Shown: positions 9,212 through 16,832, counted from the first letter of the stretch. The stretch: 48,145 nt of DNA from Rhodanobacter sp. UBA5168 (GCA_002413455.1 DHXA01000131.1:1-48145), one strand, 5' to 3'. The notes: generated from the sequence alone by a model not told the origin. Translations and numbers: made by a program.

Positions 9212-9757
9212 CTACTTCTCGAGCGCCTTCACCGCATTGAGCGTCTCTTCGACATGCTTCTTGGGGCTGAGGTCCGAATAGACGTGGGTGATTTTCCCCG
9301 ACGGCGCGATCACGTACGAGGTCCGGTTCGACCAGCCAGGCCTCAGCAGCAGCATGGCGTCGTATTCCTTCGCGATCTTCGCGCCGTCATCGGCGGCGAC
9401 CGGGAACTTGCCGCCGCAGTGTTCGGTTTCCTTCGAAAAATCGGCCAGCTCGGTGATGTTGCCGGCGGTGACGCCGATCACGGTGGCGTGCTGCGCCTTG
9501 AACTTGTCGATGGCCTCCGAGAACAGGTGGGCCTCCACGTTGCAGCCCGAGGTATGTGCGGCAGGGAAGAAATAGACCACCACCGGCCCCTGCTTCAGGG
9601 CGTCGGCGAGTTTGAAGGTGAAGGGCTTGCCGGCGAGATAGGCCGGCGCGGAAAAATCGGGCGCCTGCGTGCCTTCCTTCAGCGCGGCGAAAGCCGGCGA
9701 AGCCAGCGTGGCGGTAACGACAAGGGCGAGCGCGGCGAACTTCATCGAAGATTTCAT
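9212..9757 (-). CDS. Periplasmic peroxiredoxin (AhpC/TSA, Bcp/PrxQ-like)
   Basis: 181 residues. The signal peptide ends at SPAFA (residue 24), so the protein acts in the periplasm. The thioredoxin-fold body carries the peroxidatic signature PAAHTSGC (Pro65, Thr69, Cys72). Arg145 in NRTSYVI is the usual active-site arginine, and Cys114 (TEHCGGKFPV) is a possible resolving cysteine. It should reduce peroxides using a thioredoxin-like partner. The usual P-x3-T-x2-C spacing is kept. It is a monocistronic gene converging on the M61 peptidase; AGGA precedes the ATG. Confidence 0.9.
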   Translation of the reverse strand: MKSSMKFAALALVVTATLASPAFAALKEGTQAPDFSAPAYLAGKPFTFKLADALKQGPVVVYFFPAAHTSGCNVEAHLFSEAIDKFKAQHATVIGVTAGNITELADFSKETEHCGGKFPVAADDGAKIAKEYDAMLLLRPGWSNRTSYVIAPSGKITHVYSDLSPKKHVEETLNAVKALEK

Positions 9758-10057
9758 GGGGCGATTCCTGGGGCGACGGAGAAGACAAGAGGTTTATACG
9801 CCAGAAGCGGTCGGGTGGATGCCACCGGCAGGTCAGATTCAACGAGTCGCCCGATGGAGCATCGAGGTGGACAGGTTGGCTGCGGAGAGAACGGGATTGG
9901 AGCGCGCCTTTACTTGGAGCTCATTGATTGGTGAGTGCCATCTCGCCAGCTTTTCGTTGCGATCCGCGACACCGCTGCGCCGGTCTGCCCGGCCGCGTCA
10001 TGCATCACCGGCGAGGCGCGGCAGACGAGCGTCTTCGGTCATCGGTTGGCAGGCCTT
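9758..10057. other. Intergenic stretch, no gene seen
   Basis: A 300-base gap between two minus-strand genes. It should contain the peroxiredoxin promoter. I find no conserved frame, repeat or clear terminator in it. Confidence 0.4.
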
Positions 10058-11317
10058 TCAAACGATCCGGGATTTGCCTCGCGCCAGCAGATCGCCGGCG
10101 AACGCCAGCACACAACAGGCGAGGCACAGCAGGCAGACGCCAGTCCATCCGGCGAAGGCCCAGGCAATGCCGGCCGTCACCGCGCCCACGCTTCCGCCGA
10201 CGAAGAACACGCCGACGAACAACCCATTGAGGCGGCTGCGTTTGTCCGGGTCGAGCATGTTGACGGCGCGCCGCCCGAGCGTCTGGTCGCCGATGGCACC
10301 GGCGTCGAGCAGGATCGCGGCGACGACGAGCAGACCCAGCGCGAGATGCGGGTGGGCGTCGGTATCGATACCGCACCAGCCCGCCCCAGCGCAGCCCGCC
10401 AGCACGCTGCCGGCCAGCACGAGGATGTGGGTCACCGGCATGCCAACGACTCCGTGGCCGCGATCACCTGCCTTGCCTGCCAGCGGTGCCACGATGGCAC
10501 CAGCGACGCCGGCCAGGGCGAACAGCGCGACGCCGCTGCTGTCGAGCGCGAAGGGCGGCTGCACCAGACGCAGGCCGATGCCCGTCCAGAAGGCACTGAA
10601 GGCGGCCATGATGATCGCCGCCGAACTGGCGTAGCGGCGCAGTTCGCCCCCGCGATGCCACAACGTCCACAATGAGGCGATCAGGGCGCGATACGACTCT
10701 CCGCCGGACGGCCTGCGCCGCGGCAAGCAGCGCCAGAGCAGCAGCGCGAGCGACCCGTCGAGCACGGCCAGCAGGCTGTAGAAGGCGCGCCAGCCGAACG
10801 CGCCGGCGAAAAAACTTGCCAGCGGCCTGGACAGCAGGATACCCAGCATCACGCCGCTCATGACGGTGCCTACCGCACTGCCGCGCCGCTCCGGGTGCGC
10901 CATGGCGGCCGCCAGCGGTACCAGGACCTGGATGGCGCAGGAGGTGGCGCCGGCGAGGCACACCGCCAGCAGGAACCAGGGCGCGGAAGACGCGGTCGCA
11001 GCCAGCGCGAGCATCACCGCGCAGCAGGCCAGCGTGATCACGGTGAGGCGGCGGTTTTCCAGCAGGTCGGCGAGCGGCACCAGGAAGATCATGCCCAGCG
11101 CATAGCCGAGTTGCGGCAGCATGGCGACCAGCCCCGCCAGGGAAGCTGGCAGGTGCAGGGCCCGCTGGACCGGGCCGGCCAGCGGTTGCGCCGCCGTCAG
11201 GTTGATGATGATCACGCCCACGGCGAACGCGAACAGCGCGGTCAACGGCCCGGTCAACGCCACGACGGCATCGTCCGTCGTCGCCATGCCGGGAGGGCTG
11301 CGGGGAGGGGATTCCAT
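10058..11317 (-). CDS. MFS transporter, drug-efflux type
   Basis: 419 residues with about 12 hydrophobic helices. After TM2 the loop has the MFS motif A relative PLADLLENRRL, and the segment HPERRGSAVGTVMSGVMLGI between later helices is typical of the YgaY/YnfM-like MFS subgroup. It probably exports a small hydrophobic or toxic compound by proton antiport. It is divergent from a LysR gene over a 121-base gap carrying two tandem 15-bp repeats, so that LysR protein is the likely regulator. The first ATG (11317) was kept; a second candidate at 11287 lacks a ribosome-binding site. The substrate is unknown. Confidence 0.85.
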   Translation of the reverse strand: MESPPRSPPGMATTDDAVVALTGPLTALFAFAVGVIIINLTAAQPLAGPVQRALHLPASLAGLVAMLPQLGYALGMIFLVPLADLLENRRLTVITLACCAVMLALAATASSAPWFLLAVCLAGATSCAIQVLVPLAAAMAHPERRGSAVGTVMSGVMLGILLSRPLASFFAGAFGWRAFYSLLAVLDGSLALLLWRCLPRRRPSGGESYRALIASLWTLWHRGGELRRYASSAAIIMAAFSAFWTGIGLRLVQPPFALDSSGVALFALAGVAGAIVAPLAGKAGDRGHGVVGMPVTHILVLAGSVLAGCAGAGWCGIDTDAHPHLALGLLVVAAILLDAGAIGDQTLGRRAVNMLDPDKRSRLNGLFVGVFFVGGSVGAVTAGIAWAFAGWTGVCLLCLACCVLAFAGDLLARGKSRIV

Positions 11318-11370
11318 GATCGGAGACTCTTGCTCGGGGAGGGACCAGCGATGCTAGAGTTCCCATGTCT

Positions 11371-11416
11371 ATGCGGCAATTGAATATTGTGCATAGTCAA
11401 AATGCGTCAATTGAAT
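11371..11416. promoter_or_regulatory. Tandem 15-bp operator-like repeats between MFS and LysR genes
   Basis: ATGCGGCAATTGAAT at 11371 and ATGCGTCAATTGAAT at 11402 differ by one base and start 31 bases apart, about three helical turns. They lie in an AT-rich patch of the 121-base divergent gap, just upstream of the LysR gene. Each contains the small palindrome CAATTG. Two same-face sites are what a LysR tetramer would need to repress itself and switch on the exporter. Confidence 0.55.
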
Positions 11417-11438
11417 TAAATGAATAGGGCCGGTGCTT

Positions 11439-12332
11439 ATGAACACGCGGGATCTCCACGCTTTTGTTGCCGTTGTCGACACTGGATCGATCGTGCGGGC
11501 CGCCGCCACGCTGCACCTCACCCAGCCCGGGGTGACGCGGCGCGTGCAAAGCCTGGAGACCATGCTCGGCCTGCAGTTGCTGGATCGGCAATCCAAGCCG
11601 TTGCGGCCCACCGCGGCCGGCCGCGAGGTGTACCTGAAGGGTCGCCAGCTGCTGCATGCGGAAGAGGAGTTGATGGCGCTCACCCACCCGGACACGGAGC
11701 CCTCGGGCGAGTTGCGGCTGGGCATGCCTCCGTTCATCGCCGAGCGGGCGCTGACCCTGCCGATCGATTGCCTGCGCGAAAGCTACCCGCTGCTCGGCCT
11801 GCGCATCCGCGCCGGGTGGTCGCCGGGTCTGGCGCAGCGCATGGAGGAGGGCGACCTCGATGTGGCGGTCATCGTCTTCCCTGAGAACATGCCGCCGCCC
11901 GCGGGCATGCAGGCGCACGCGCTTGGACGGCAGGCGATCAAGGTCGTGGCGTCACGCGCCATGAACCTGCGCACGCGGGTGAGCCTGAAGGATCTGGCCG
12001 CCGTTCCGTGGGTGCTCAGTCAGAACGGTTGTGGCATGCGTTCCACCCTGCGTCGCGCGCTGGAATCGCAGGGGCTGCCCTTCAACGTCGGGGTCGAGGC
12101 GTCCGGTGCCGACCTGCAGCTGTCCCTCGTGGCGCGTGGGGCGGGGGTGGGTCTGGTGCCGTCCGACCTGCTGGCGGAGAGCTCCTGCCGCGACCGGCTC
12201 AAGGTGCTCTCGGTGAGCGACTTCAAAGTGAGTGTCGTGGCGTGGCTCGTTCATCGCCCGCTGCCGCCGCGGCTCGAAGCGCCCGTTGCGCTGCTGCTGG
12301 CGCAACTGAAGAAAGTGATGGCCGGGCGCTGA
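11439..12332 (+). CDS. LysR-family transcriptional regulator
   Basis: 297 residues. The N-terminal winged HTH is clear (residues about 1-60, LHAFVAVVDTGSIVRAAATL, then HLTQPGVTRRVQSLE). The periplasmic-binding-fold effector domain spans about 90-295 (GELRLGMPPFIAE, LVARGAGVGLVPSDLL). LysR proteins act as tetramers and sense a small inducer. The neighbour is a divergent MFS exporter, its probable target. A GTG at 11433 is in frame, but AGGG at 11426 is better spaced for the ATG at 11439. Confidence 0.93.
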   Translation: MNTRDLHAFVAVVDTGSIVRAAATLHLTQPGVTRRVQSLETMLGLQLLDRQSKPLRPTAAGREVYLKGRQLLHAEEELMALTHPDTEPSGELRLGMPPFIAERALTLPIDCLRESYPLLGLRIRAGWSPGLAQRMEEGDLDVAVIVFPENMPPPAGMQAHALGRQAIKVVASRAMNLRTRVSLKDLAAVPWVLSQNGCGMRSTLRRALESQGLPFNVGVEASGADLQLSLVARGAGVGLVPSDLLAESSCRDRLKVLSVSDFKVSVVAWLVHRPLPPRLEAPVALLLAQLKKVMAGR

Positions 12333-12402
12333 TCACGCGAGGCGGTCGAACGGCGGCAGACGCAAGTGCTGGCCCGGAGTGTGGCCCGACCCGCCTTGAC
12401 CT

Positions 12403-14184
12403 TCAGGCTTCGACCAGATCGCCGCTCTCGGTGTCGGCGATGACGCGGTTGCGCCCAGCGCGCTTGGCGCGATAGAGCGCTGCATCCGCTTCCATGCAAA
12501 GCCGCGTCAATTCGTAGCCGTGTGTGACGGTGGAGGCCAGCCCGACACTGGCGGAAATCGATATGACATTCCCGTCCTTTTCCAACGGGGATGCGCCAAC
12601 GGCAAGCCGGATGCGATTGGCGATATCCATGCCCTGCTCGCGGGAACACTCGTGCAGCAGGATGCCGAACTCCTCGCCGCCCAGGCGGCCAAACAGATCG
12701 GCGGAGCGCAATTGATGCTGGCAGACAGCAACGACGCACTTGAGCATGGCATCGCCCATAGCGTGACCATGGGTATCGTTGACGTGCTTGAAGTGATCCA
12801 GATCGATCGATGCCAGGCAGGCATGGCCGAGCTTCTTCTCCAGCAGGCGCAATACACGGTCGGCCTCACTGATGAAGTGCTGATGGTTGAAGATGCCGGT
12901 GAGGCTGTCGTGATGGGACAACCGCTTGAAGCCAAGCTGCGAGCGCTTGAGTCGGAAAAGCCAGAGCACGATGAAGACGAGGGTCATCAATAGCAGCGCG
13001 ATGTACAGCCGGCTGGCCTCCACCGCCTTGGTGTCCAGCGCCTGCTGCAACCTCAGGACGCTGTTCTGCTTGCTGAGCGCTTCGGTCTCCAGCTTGTGGG
13101 CAAGTACCTGTTGCTCGACCGTCTGATAGGCCAGCGCCTGCGCGGCAGCGTCGTCGATCGCGCCTTTGTCCTGCGTGACGTACTGCTCGTAATAGGAGAG
13201 CGCGGACGCCATGTTGCCGCGGCGCTTCGCGATCCGGTAGAGCACCTCGTACGCGTTCTTCAGCCAGTCGTTGATCTCGCCAGGTCTTGTCAGTGCCACC
13301 GCTGCCAGGGCCGCCTTGCGGGCGTCGTCGTCCCTGCCCATTTCTTCATAGGCCTGGGCGCGGTGCATCTGAGCTGACAGGGTATGCGGGTAATAGTGGT
13401 TTTTCAGAATGCTCGGTGCCACGCGGTCGAGCAGCGTCAGGGCCTTGGCTGGCTGGTGCTCTTCCAGATAAAGGGTAATCAGGATGAGTCGGGCAGCAGT
13501 AGCGTAGATGGGTTGCTGAGCCGCGTCACAGGTATCAATGGCCTGCTTCAGATCGAGGCTCGAAGAGGTCAGCATCTTCGCGTTGTAAAGCGCTGCAATC
13601 CGCTTGTAATGGGGGTCACACAGGCTGACACCTGCCGGAACCGTGTCCTCCATCATGCGGGCGTACTGGATGGCCAGATCGGTTTGGCCGGCCAGGTTCA
13701 GCATCTGGGACAGCCCGCTCAGCACCTGGAAGCGTGTTGTCCTGTCGTGGATCTGCGGCAGATGGGTCGCCAGCTGTTGAGCCAGTTTGAAGGCGTCTTC
13801 ATAGCGGCGACTGGCGGCCAGGTTGGTCAGGAGAACAACCGATGCTTTTGCGGCAAGCGTCAGATCACCCGAGCGATCAATCACGTCGCGCAGGGGCTTG
13901 TTCGCCGCCGCGAAGTCGCCTTCCAGCGATACCTCCAATGCGTCCAGATATTGCAGTTGCCATCGTTCGGCGGTTGTCAGCGGGGGGGACTCGCGATGAA
14001 TCTGCAGCAGTCGTTGGGCGAACTGCCGGTGGTCCTTGACGCGTAGATTCTCGGTCTGGGCCAGAAAGCTGCCCGGATCTGTGATCTTGCCGGTATCGGC
14101 GGCATGCCCGGTTTGAACCAGGATGCATAGAACCAAGCCCGCCAAGGCGGTGCCCGGTCCTCTGCGTTGTCGCCAAAGGGCCAC
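12403..14184 (-). CDS. TPR-containing membrane diguanylate cyclase
   Basis: 593 residues. A signal peptide (ALAGLVLCILVQTGHAA) is followed by a helical TPR-like periplasmic region (about 40-360). It includes AKALTLLDRVAPSIL and QMHRAQAYEEMGRDDDARKA. A coiled-coil stretch, one TM helix at about 393-410 (LYIALLLMTLVFIVLWLF) and a GGDEF domain follow. The active site is GGEEF (502-506) and the I-site RSAD (493-496) is intact. It should make c-di-GMP in response to a periplasmic ligand or partner. It starts with GTG only 11 bases after the precursor-peptide stop, so it is the last gene of the borosin-like operon. Its TPR domain is a candidate reader of the modified peptide; that link is inference. 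Confidence 0.92.
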   Translation of the reverse strand: MALWRQRRGPGTALAGLVLCILVQTGHAADTGKITDPGSFLAQTENLRVKDHRQFAQRLLQIHRESPPLTTAERWQLQYLDALEVSLEGDFAAANKPLRDVIDRSGDLTLAAKASVVLLTNLAASRRYEDAFKLAQQLATHLPQIHDRTTRFQVLSGLSQMLNLAGQTDLAIQYARMMEDTVPAGVSLCDPHYKRIAALYNAKMLTSSSLDLKQAIDTCDAAQQPIYATAARLILITLYLEEHQPAKALTLLDRVAPSILKNHYYPHTLSAQMHRAQAYEEMGRDDDARKAALAAVALTRPGEINDWLKNAYEVLYRIAKRRGNMASALSYYEQYVTQDKGAIDDAAAQALAYQTVEQQVLAHKLETEALSKQNSVLRLQQALDTKAVEASRLYIALLLMTLVFIVLWLFRLKRSQLGFKRLSHHDSLTGIFNHQHFISEADRVLRLLEKKLGHACLASIDLDHFKHVNDTHGHAMGDAMLKCVVAVCQHQLRSADLFGRLGGEEFGILLHECSREQGMDIANRIRLAVGASPLEKDGNVISISASVGLASTVTHGYELTRLCMEADAALYRAKRAGRNRVIADTESGDLVEA

Positions 14185-14195
14185 GTCGCGTCTTT

Positions 14196-14486
14196 CTATC
14201 GCTTCGACAGCGTGTCGTTGTCAGGCTCGGAAGGCTGCGATGAACCGGCATCGTCCTGATCGGACTCCTCGTCTTCATGTCCCGGAGAATGGATGATCTG
14301 CGGTTCGAATCTCGGCTTGTTCCCAAGCTCCGCGGAAAGAAGCGAGCTGTTGCCCGCAGCGACGGCCGCTTTCAGGGCTCCTGACGCATTCGCCTGTTCG
14401 AGGATCGGTGCAAGTTCCTCGGCGGACGCATGGCGCAGCGAAGCGTCCTGGCCGATGGTGCTCAGCAGTTCAATCGTGTCTGACAT
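14196..14486 (-). CDS. Candidate split-borosin precursor peptide
   Basis: 96 residues with no database-like enzyme motif. Residues about 3-53 are predicted helical (MSDTIELLSTIGQDASLRH, then AEELAPILEQANASGALKAA). That is the length and style of the borosin-binding helical domain seen in separate borosin precursors. A short non-helical stretch follows, NKPRFEPQIIHSPG (56-69), the likely core, then a highly acidic low-complexity tail (HEDEESDQDD). The gene starts 39 bases after the stop of a borosin-type methyltransferase, with a strong GGGGG about 6 bases before the ATG, implying abundant translation as expected of a RiPP precursor. I infer that the core is alpha-N-methylated on its backbone. 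The precise methylated residues cannot be read from sequence. Confidence 0.7.
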   Translation of the reverse strand: MSDTIELLSTIGQDASLRHASAEELAPILEQANASGALKAAVAAGNSSLLSAELGNKPRFEPQIIHSPGHEDEESDQDDAGSSQPSEPDNDTLSKR

Positions 14487-14525
14487 GTTTTCCCCCTGTG
14501 TTTCCGTTACGCGGAAGGCACCTGC

Positions 14526-15359
14526 TCAGGCGCTTTCCGCGACCAGTTGCTCATCAAGCGCTGCCAGCCGGGCACGGATCAGCCTATTCTGCTTCAAAGG
14601 CGCTGCGGGTGGCAGTACTACAGTTTCTTTGGCGGTCATCGCAATCGTTGGCAAATCACGCAGAGCCACGCGCTGGATATCCGGGCGTTGGATCGGCAAT
14701 GTGGCCGCCGCATAGATGAGCACCTCGTGATCCAGCGGATAGTCCTGTGCGAGCACATCCACCAGCACCTGGCGGTAGGCCGAGCCCGTCGTGAAGCGGG
14801 TCAACGAGAGGTCGCCAACCAGCCCGACCTGCCAGAGCACCAGATAGCCCGTGGGGTCGATACGGCGCTCGTAGAACAGCAGCTGGCTGGCTTCGAAGTG
14901 TTGGCAGCCAAAGCGGCCGGGATCGATGCCCAAGTCAGCGTACAGGCAATCCTCGGCGGAGATGCCGGGCTCCATGTGGGCGTGAAAGCCTTCCGCACGG
15001 GCCACTTCGATCACCTTGTGCGGCGACCAGGCGAATACCCCTGGGTGCCCGTAGAACACGCCGCAGACGCGTTTGCCTGCGCGGACCTCGGTCATCATCA
15101 CATCGACCCACTGCTGGTAGGTGACCCTCCGCGACTTTCCCTCGGCGTAATAGGGATGCAGGCTGCGCACATCCGGGTGCATGCGTTCCAGCCACAGCTC
15201 CACGACGCCATCGGACAGTGCGGCGAACACCACATCGGCCTGTTCGATATGGCTGCGTGCCAGCGGGGTGAGGTGGGAGCCCAGGGTCATGCCCATGCCG
15301 ACGCAGGCAAGGGTGCCGCGTCGCGCGTCATTCGATGGCGGAATAGTCAGTGTGTCCAT
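14526..15359 (-). CDS. Borosin-type peptide backbone alpha-N-methyltransferase
   Basis: About 277 residues with the tetrapyrrole-methylase (SAM class III) fold. CVGMGMTLGSHLT near the start is the glycine-rich SAM loop. The borosin hallmarks are striking. PYYAEGKSRRVTYQQW places Y71, R77 and Y81 with the spacing of the catalytic Tyr66/Arg72/Tyr76 of OphMA as I recall them. VCGVFYGHPGVFAWSPH has a Tyr (103) at the same offset as OphMA Tyr98. MEPGISAEDCLYADLGIDP and FGCQHFEAS also follow the family closely. Unlike fungal OphMA it has no fused core peptide, so it is a split borosin enzyme acting on the neighbouring 96-residue protein. The ATG at 15359 is chosen over a TTG at 15377; a TACTAT hexamer lies 6 bases before it. 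Cytoplasmic. Confidence 0.88.
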   Translation of the reverse strand: MDTLTIPPSNDARRGTLACVGMGMTLGSHLTPLARSHIEQADVVFAALSDGVVELWLERMHPDVRSLHPYYAEGKSRRVTYQQWVDVMMTEVRAGKRVCGVFYGHPGVFAWSPHKVIEVARAEGFHAHMEPGISAEDCLYADLGIDPGRFGCQHFEASQLLFYERRIDPTGYLVLWQVGLVGDLSLTRFTTGSAYRQVLVDVLAQDYPLDHEVLIYAAATLPIQRPDIQRVALRDLPTIAMTAKETVVLPPAAPLKQNRLIRARLAALDEQLVAESA

Positions 15360-15436
15360 CGTCCGATAGTAGGACAATTTCCGGCACTGGAGCGGCTCGG
15401 GGAGACGAGCGACAAAGGCGATGGGAAGACCGAGCT

Positions 15437-15459
15437 GGTCCGGGTTTGACGGACCTTTT
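15437..15459 (+). terminator. Stem-loop followed by TTTT
   Basis: GGTCCG-GGTTTGA-CGGACC forms a perfect 6-bp stem with a 7-base loop, followed on the plus strand by TTTTC. No live plus-strand gene ends here. On the minus strand it falls right after the XRE remnant and before the borosin operon, where it could insulate the operon from read-through. Confidence 0.4.
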
Positions 15460-15599
15460 CAATCTTCCTTCCGGTCATCTCTGTCCGGTTGCCCGTGGAA
15501 TACCTCGTCGACCCGCTTGCCGTACGCATGCGCAATGCGGAAGGCGATGTCGAGCGAGGGCGAGTAGCGCCTCTGCTCGATCGCTGCGGTGGGCCGCAT
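15459..15599 (-). pseudogene. XRE-family regulator remnant (C-terminal half)
   Basis: Reading from an ATG at 15599 gives 46 residues containing AAIEQRRYSPSLDIAFRIAH and VDEVFHGQPDRDD. This is the second half of a small XRE/Cro-type HTH protein (the recognition helix onward and the IF/VF motif). The N-terminal half, including the first HTH helices, is absent, so it cannot bind DNA normally. Family recognition is strong; that it is dead is inferred from the truncation. Confidence 0.6.
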
Positions 15600-15760
15600 T
15601 GGCGATCTCCCAGCCGCTCTTGCTGAAGGGCATGACCATGCCGACCAAGACCGTGCCGGTACGCATCACGAAGTAGGCGGTCCGCGCGTCCTGCCGCTTG
15701 ATCGTCGGCGGGCCGATCACCAATCCGGCGCATGAAGGCAGGTCACCGCGGTCGGGCAGG
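15600..15760 (-). pseudogene. C-terminal protein remnant of unknown family
   Basis: Immediately upstream of the XRE remnant, in another minus-strand frame, lies coherent sequence: IKRQDARTAYFVMRTGTVLV, then GMVMPFSKSGWEIANA. Its composition looks like the end of a small real protein, but no start codon with a body is present. After about codon 45 the frame runs into arginine-rich shadow of the XRE remnant. I do not recognise the family. It appears to be a scar joined to the XRE fragment. Confidence 0.35.
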
Positions 15761-15799
15761 CGATGCGTTCCTGCCTATCGGGAATGCTGTCGCTCTGTC

Positions 15800-15870
15800 A
15801 GGCGGTGAGGGGCCAGAGGCCGTTGGAGGGAAACCGGTGAGAGTCCGCGTCCCTCACGCAATGAAGCGGT
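15800..15870 (+). promoter_or_regulatory. Cobalamin-riboswitch-like relic
   Basis: On the plus strand AGGGAAACCGGTGAGAGTCC (15827-15846) and then ACGCAATGAAGCGG match the conserved core of AdoCbl riboswitches, which reads as GGGAA, CCGGTG, a GAnTCCG block, CCC, then GCAACTGTAAGCGG. The upstream GGCGGTGAGGGGCC could be the P3 arm. The 3' half with the B12 box (AGCCnGGAGACCTGCC-like) is missing; the next gene has its own promoter instead. It is probably a broken riboswitch left from a lost cobalamin gene. A covariance-model search would decide. Confidence 0.45.
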
Positions 15871-15901
15871 TCACGTTAATCATTCCTGGACCTTTTCGGG
15901 A

Positions 15902-15937
15902 TTGACACGATAAATTATCTGACTATAGTCAGATAAT
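15902..15937 (+). promoter_or_regulatory. Sigma-70 promoter with palindromic operator overlapping the MarR start codon
   Basis: TTGACA (15902-15907), a 16-base spacer and TATAGT (15924-15929) form a near-consensus promoter. A 24-bp perfect palindrome at 15914-15937 (half-site ATTATCTGAC, centre TATA) covers the spacer, the -10 box and the first two bases of the ATG at 15936. Transcription should start about 6-7 bases after the -10 box, at the ATG itself, giving a leaderless mRNA. Autorepression by the MarR domain of the gene product is the obvious reading. Confidence 0.82.
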
Positions 15938-16832
15938 GGAGGAAAAACAGCTAAAGCAGGTTCGCCACTTCAACCGCGCAGTCACCCGGCGGATCGGCGT
16001 GTTGACCGACAACTATCTCGGTAGCGGCCGTCCACTGGGCGAGGCGCGGGTGCTATTCGAGATCGGCATGGATGGTGCGAATGTCCGCGATCTGCGCGCG
16101 CGTCTGTCGCTGGACTCGGGCTATCTCAGCAGGCTGTTGCGCTCACTGGAAAGACAGGGGCTTGCGACCTCTCAGCCCGACGGCGATGACGGCCGGGTGA
16201 GGTGGGTAACGCTGACGCCCAAAGGCAGGAAGGAATGGAAGGCGCTCGACCGGGGGGCGCAGGATGTTGCTGTCTCGTTGTTGGCACCGCTTGGCGAGCG
16301 GCAGCGCGAGCGCCTGCTCGCGGCGATGGAAGAAGTGGAGCGGCTCCTGCGTGCATCCGCGGTAGCGATCGAACCCGTCGATCCCGGCAGTGCAGACGCG
16401 CAGGTGTGTATCGAAGCGTATTTCCGTGAACTGGAGGAGCGTTTCGAGACAGGGTTCGACCCTGCGCGCAGCATATCGGCCGCTCCCGAGGAGCTCGTGC
16501 CACCGGCGGGGTTGTTCCTCGTCGCACGCCTGGACGGGCAGCCGGTTGGCTGCGGTGCGCTCAAGGTCAAGGGGCGCCGGCTCGGCGAGATCAAGCGCAT
16601 GTGGGTGGCTCCTTCCGCGCGAGGACTCGGCATCGCCCAGCGCCTTCTCGATGCGCTCGAGCAGCACGCTGCCGAGGCCGGTCTGGGCATACTGCAACTG
16701 GATACCAACCGCACGCTCAGCGAAGCCCGCGCACTGTACGTCCGCAATGGATATGTGGAGATCGCCGCCTACAACACCAATCCCTATGCCGATCACTGGT
16801 TCGAGAAGCGGGGATTGCGGCGTCGGAAATAG
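15936..16832 (+). CDS. MarR-GNAT fusion: HTH regulator with N-acetyltransferase domain
   Basis: 298 residues. Residues about 5-140 are a MarR winged HTH (VRDLRARLSLDSGYLSRLLR is the recognition helix, DGRVRWVTLTPKGR the wing). Residues about 150-295 are a GNAT acetyltransferase with the acetyl-CoA loop APSARGLGIAQRLL and LGILQLDTNRTLSEARALY. Such fusions are a known bifunctional family; the acetylated substrate is unknown and the DNA-binding half probably autoregulates. A perfect palindrome overlaps its promoter and start codon. No ribosome-binding site precedes the ATG, consistent with leaderless translation. It sits among gene remnants, suggesting a recombination-prone spot. Confidence 0.92.
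   Translation: MEEKQLKQVRHFNRAVTRRIGVLTDNYLGSGRPLGEARVLFEIGMDGANVRDLRARLSLDSGYLSRLLRSLERQGLATSQPDGDDGRVRWVTLTPKGRKEWKALDRGAQDVAVSLLAPLGERQRERLLAAMEEVERLLRASAVAIEPVDPGSADAQVCIEAYFRELEERFETGFDPARSISAAPEELVPPAGLFLVARLDGQPVGCGALKVKGRRLGEIKRMWVAPSARGLGIAQRLLDALEQHAAEAGLGILQLDTNRTLSEARALYVRNGYVEIAAYNTNPYADHWFEKRGLRRRK

Noticed and set aside
14526..15359. Cobalamin or siroheme biosynthetic methylase
   Set aside because: The fold is shared, but the Tyr-Arg-Tyr triad, the FYGHPGVF block and the adjacent precursor gene fit borosin enzymes; no corrin genes are adjacent. The riboswitch relic nearby is on the other strand and broken.
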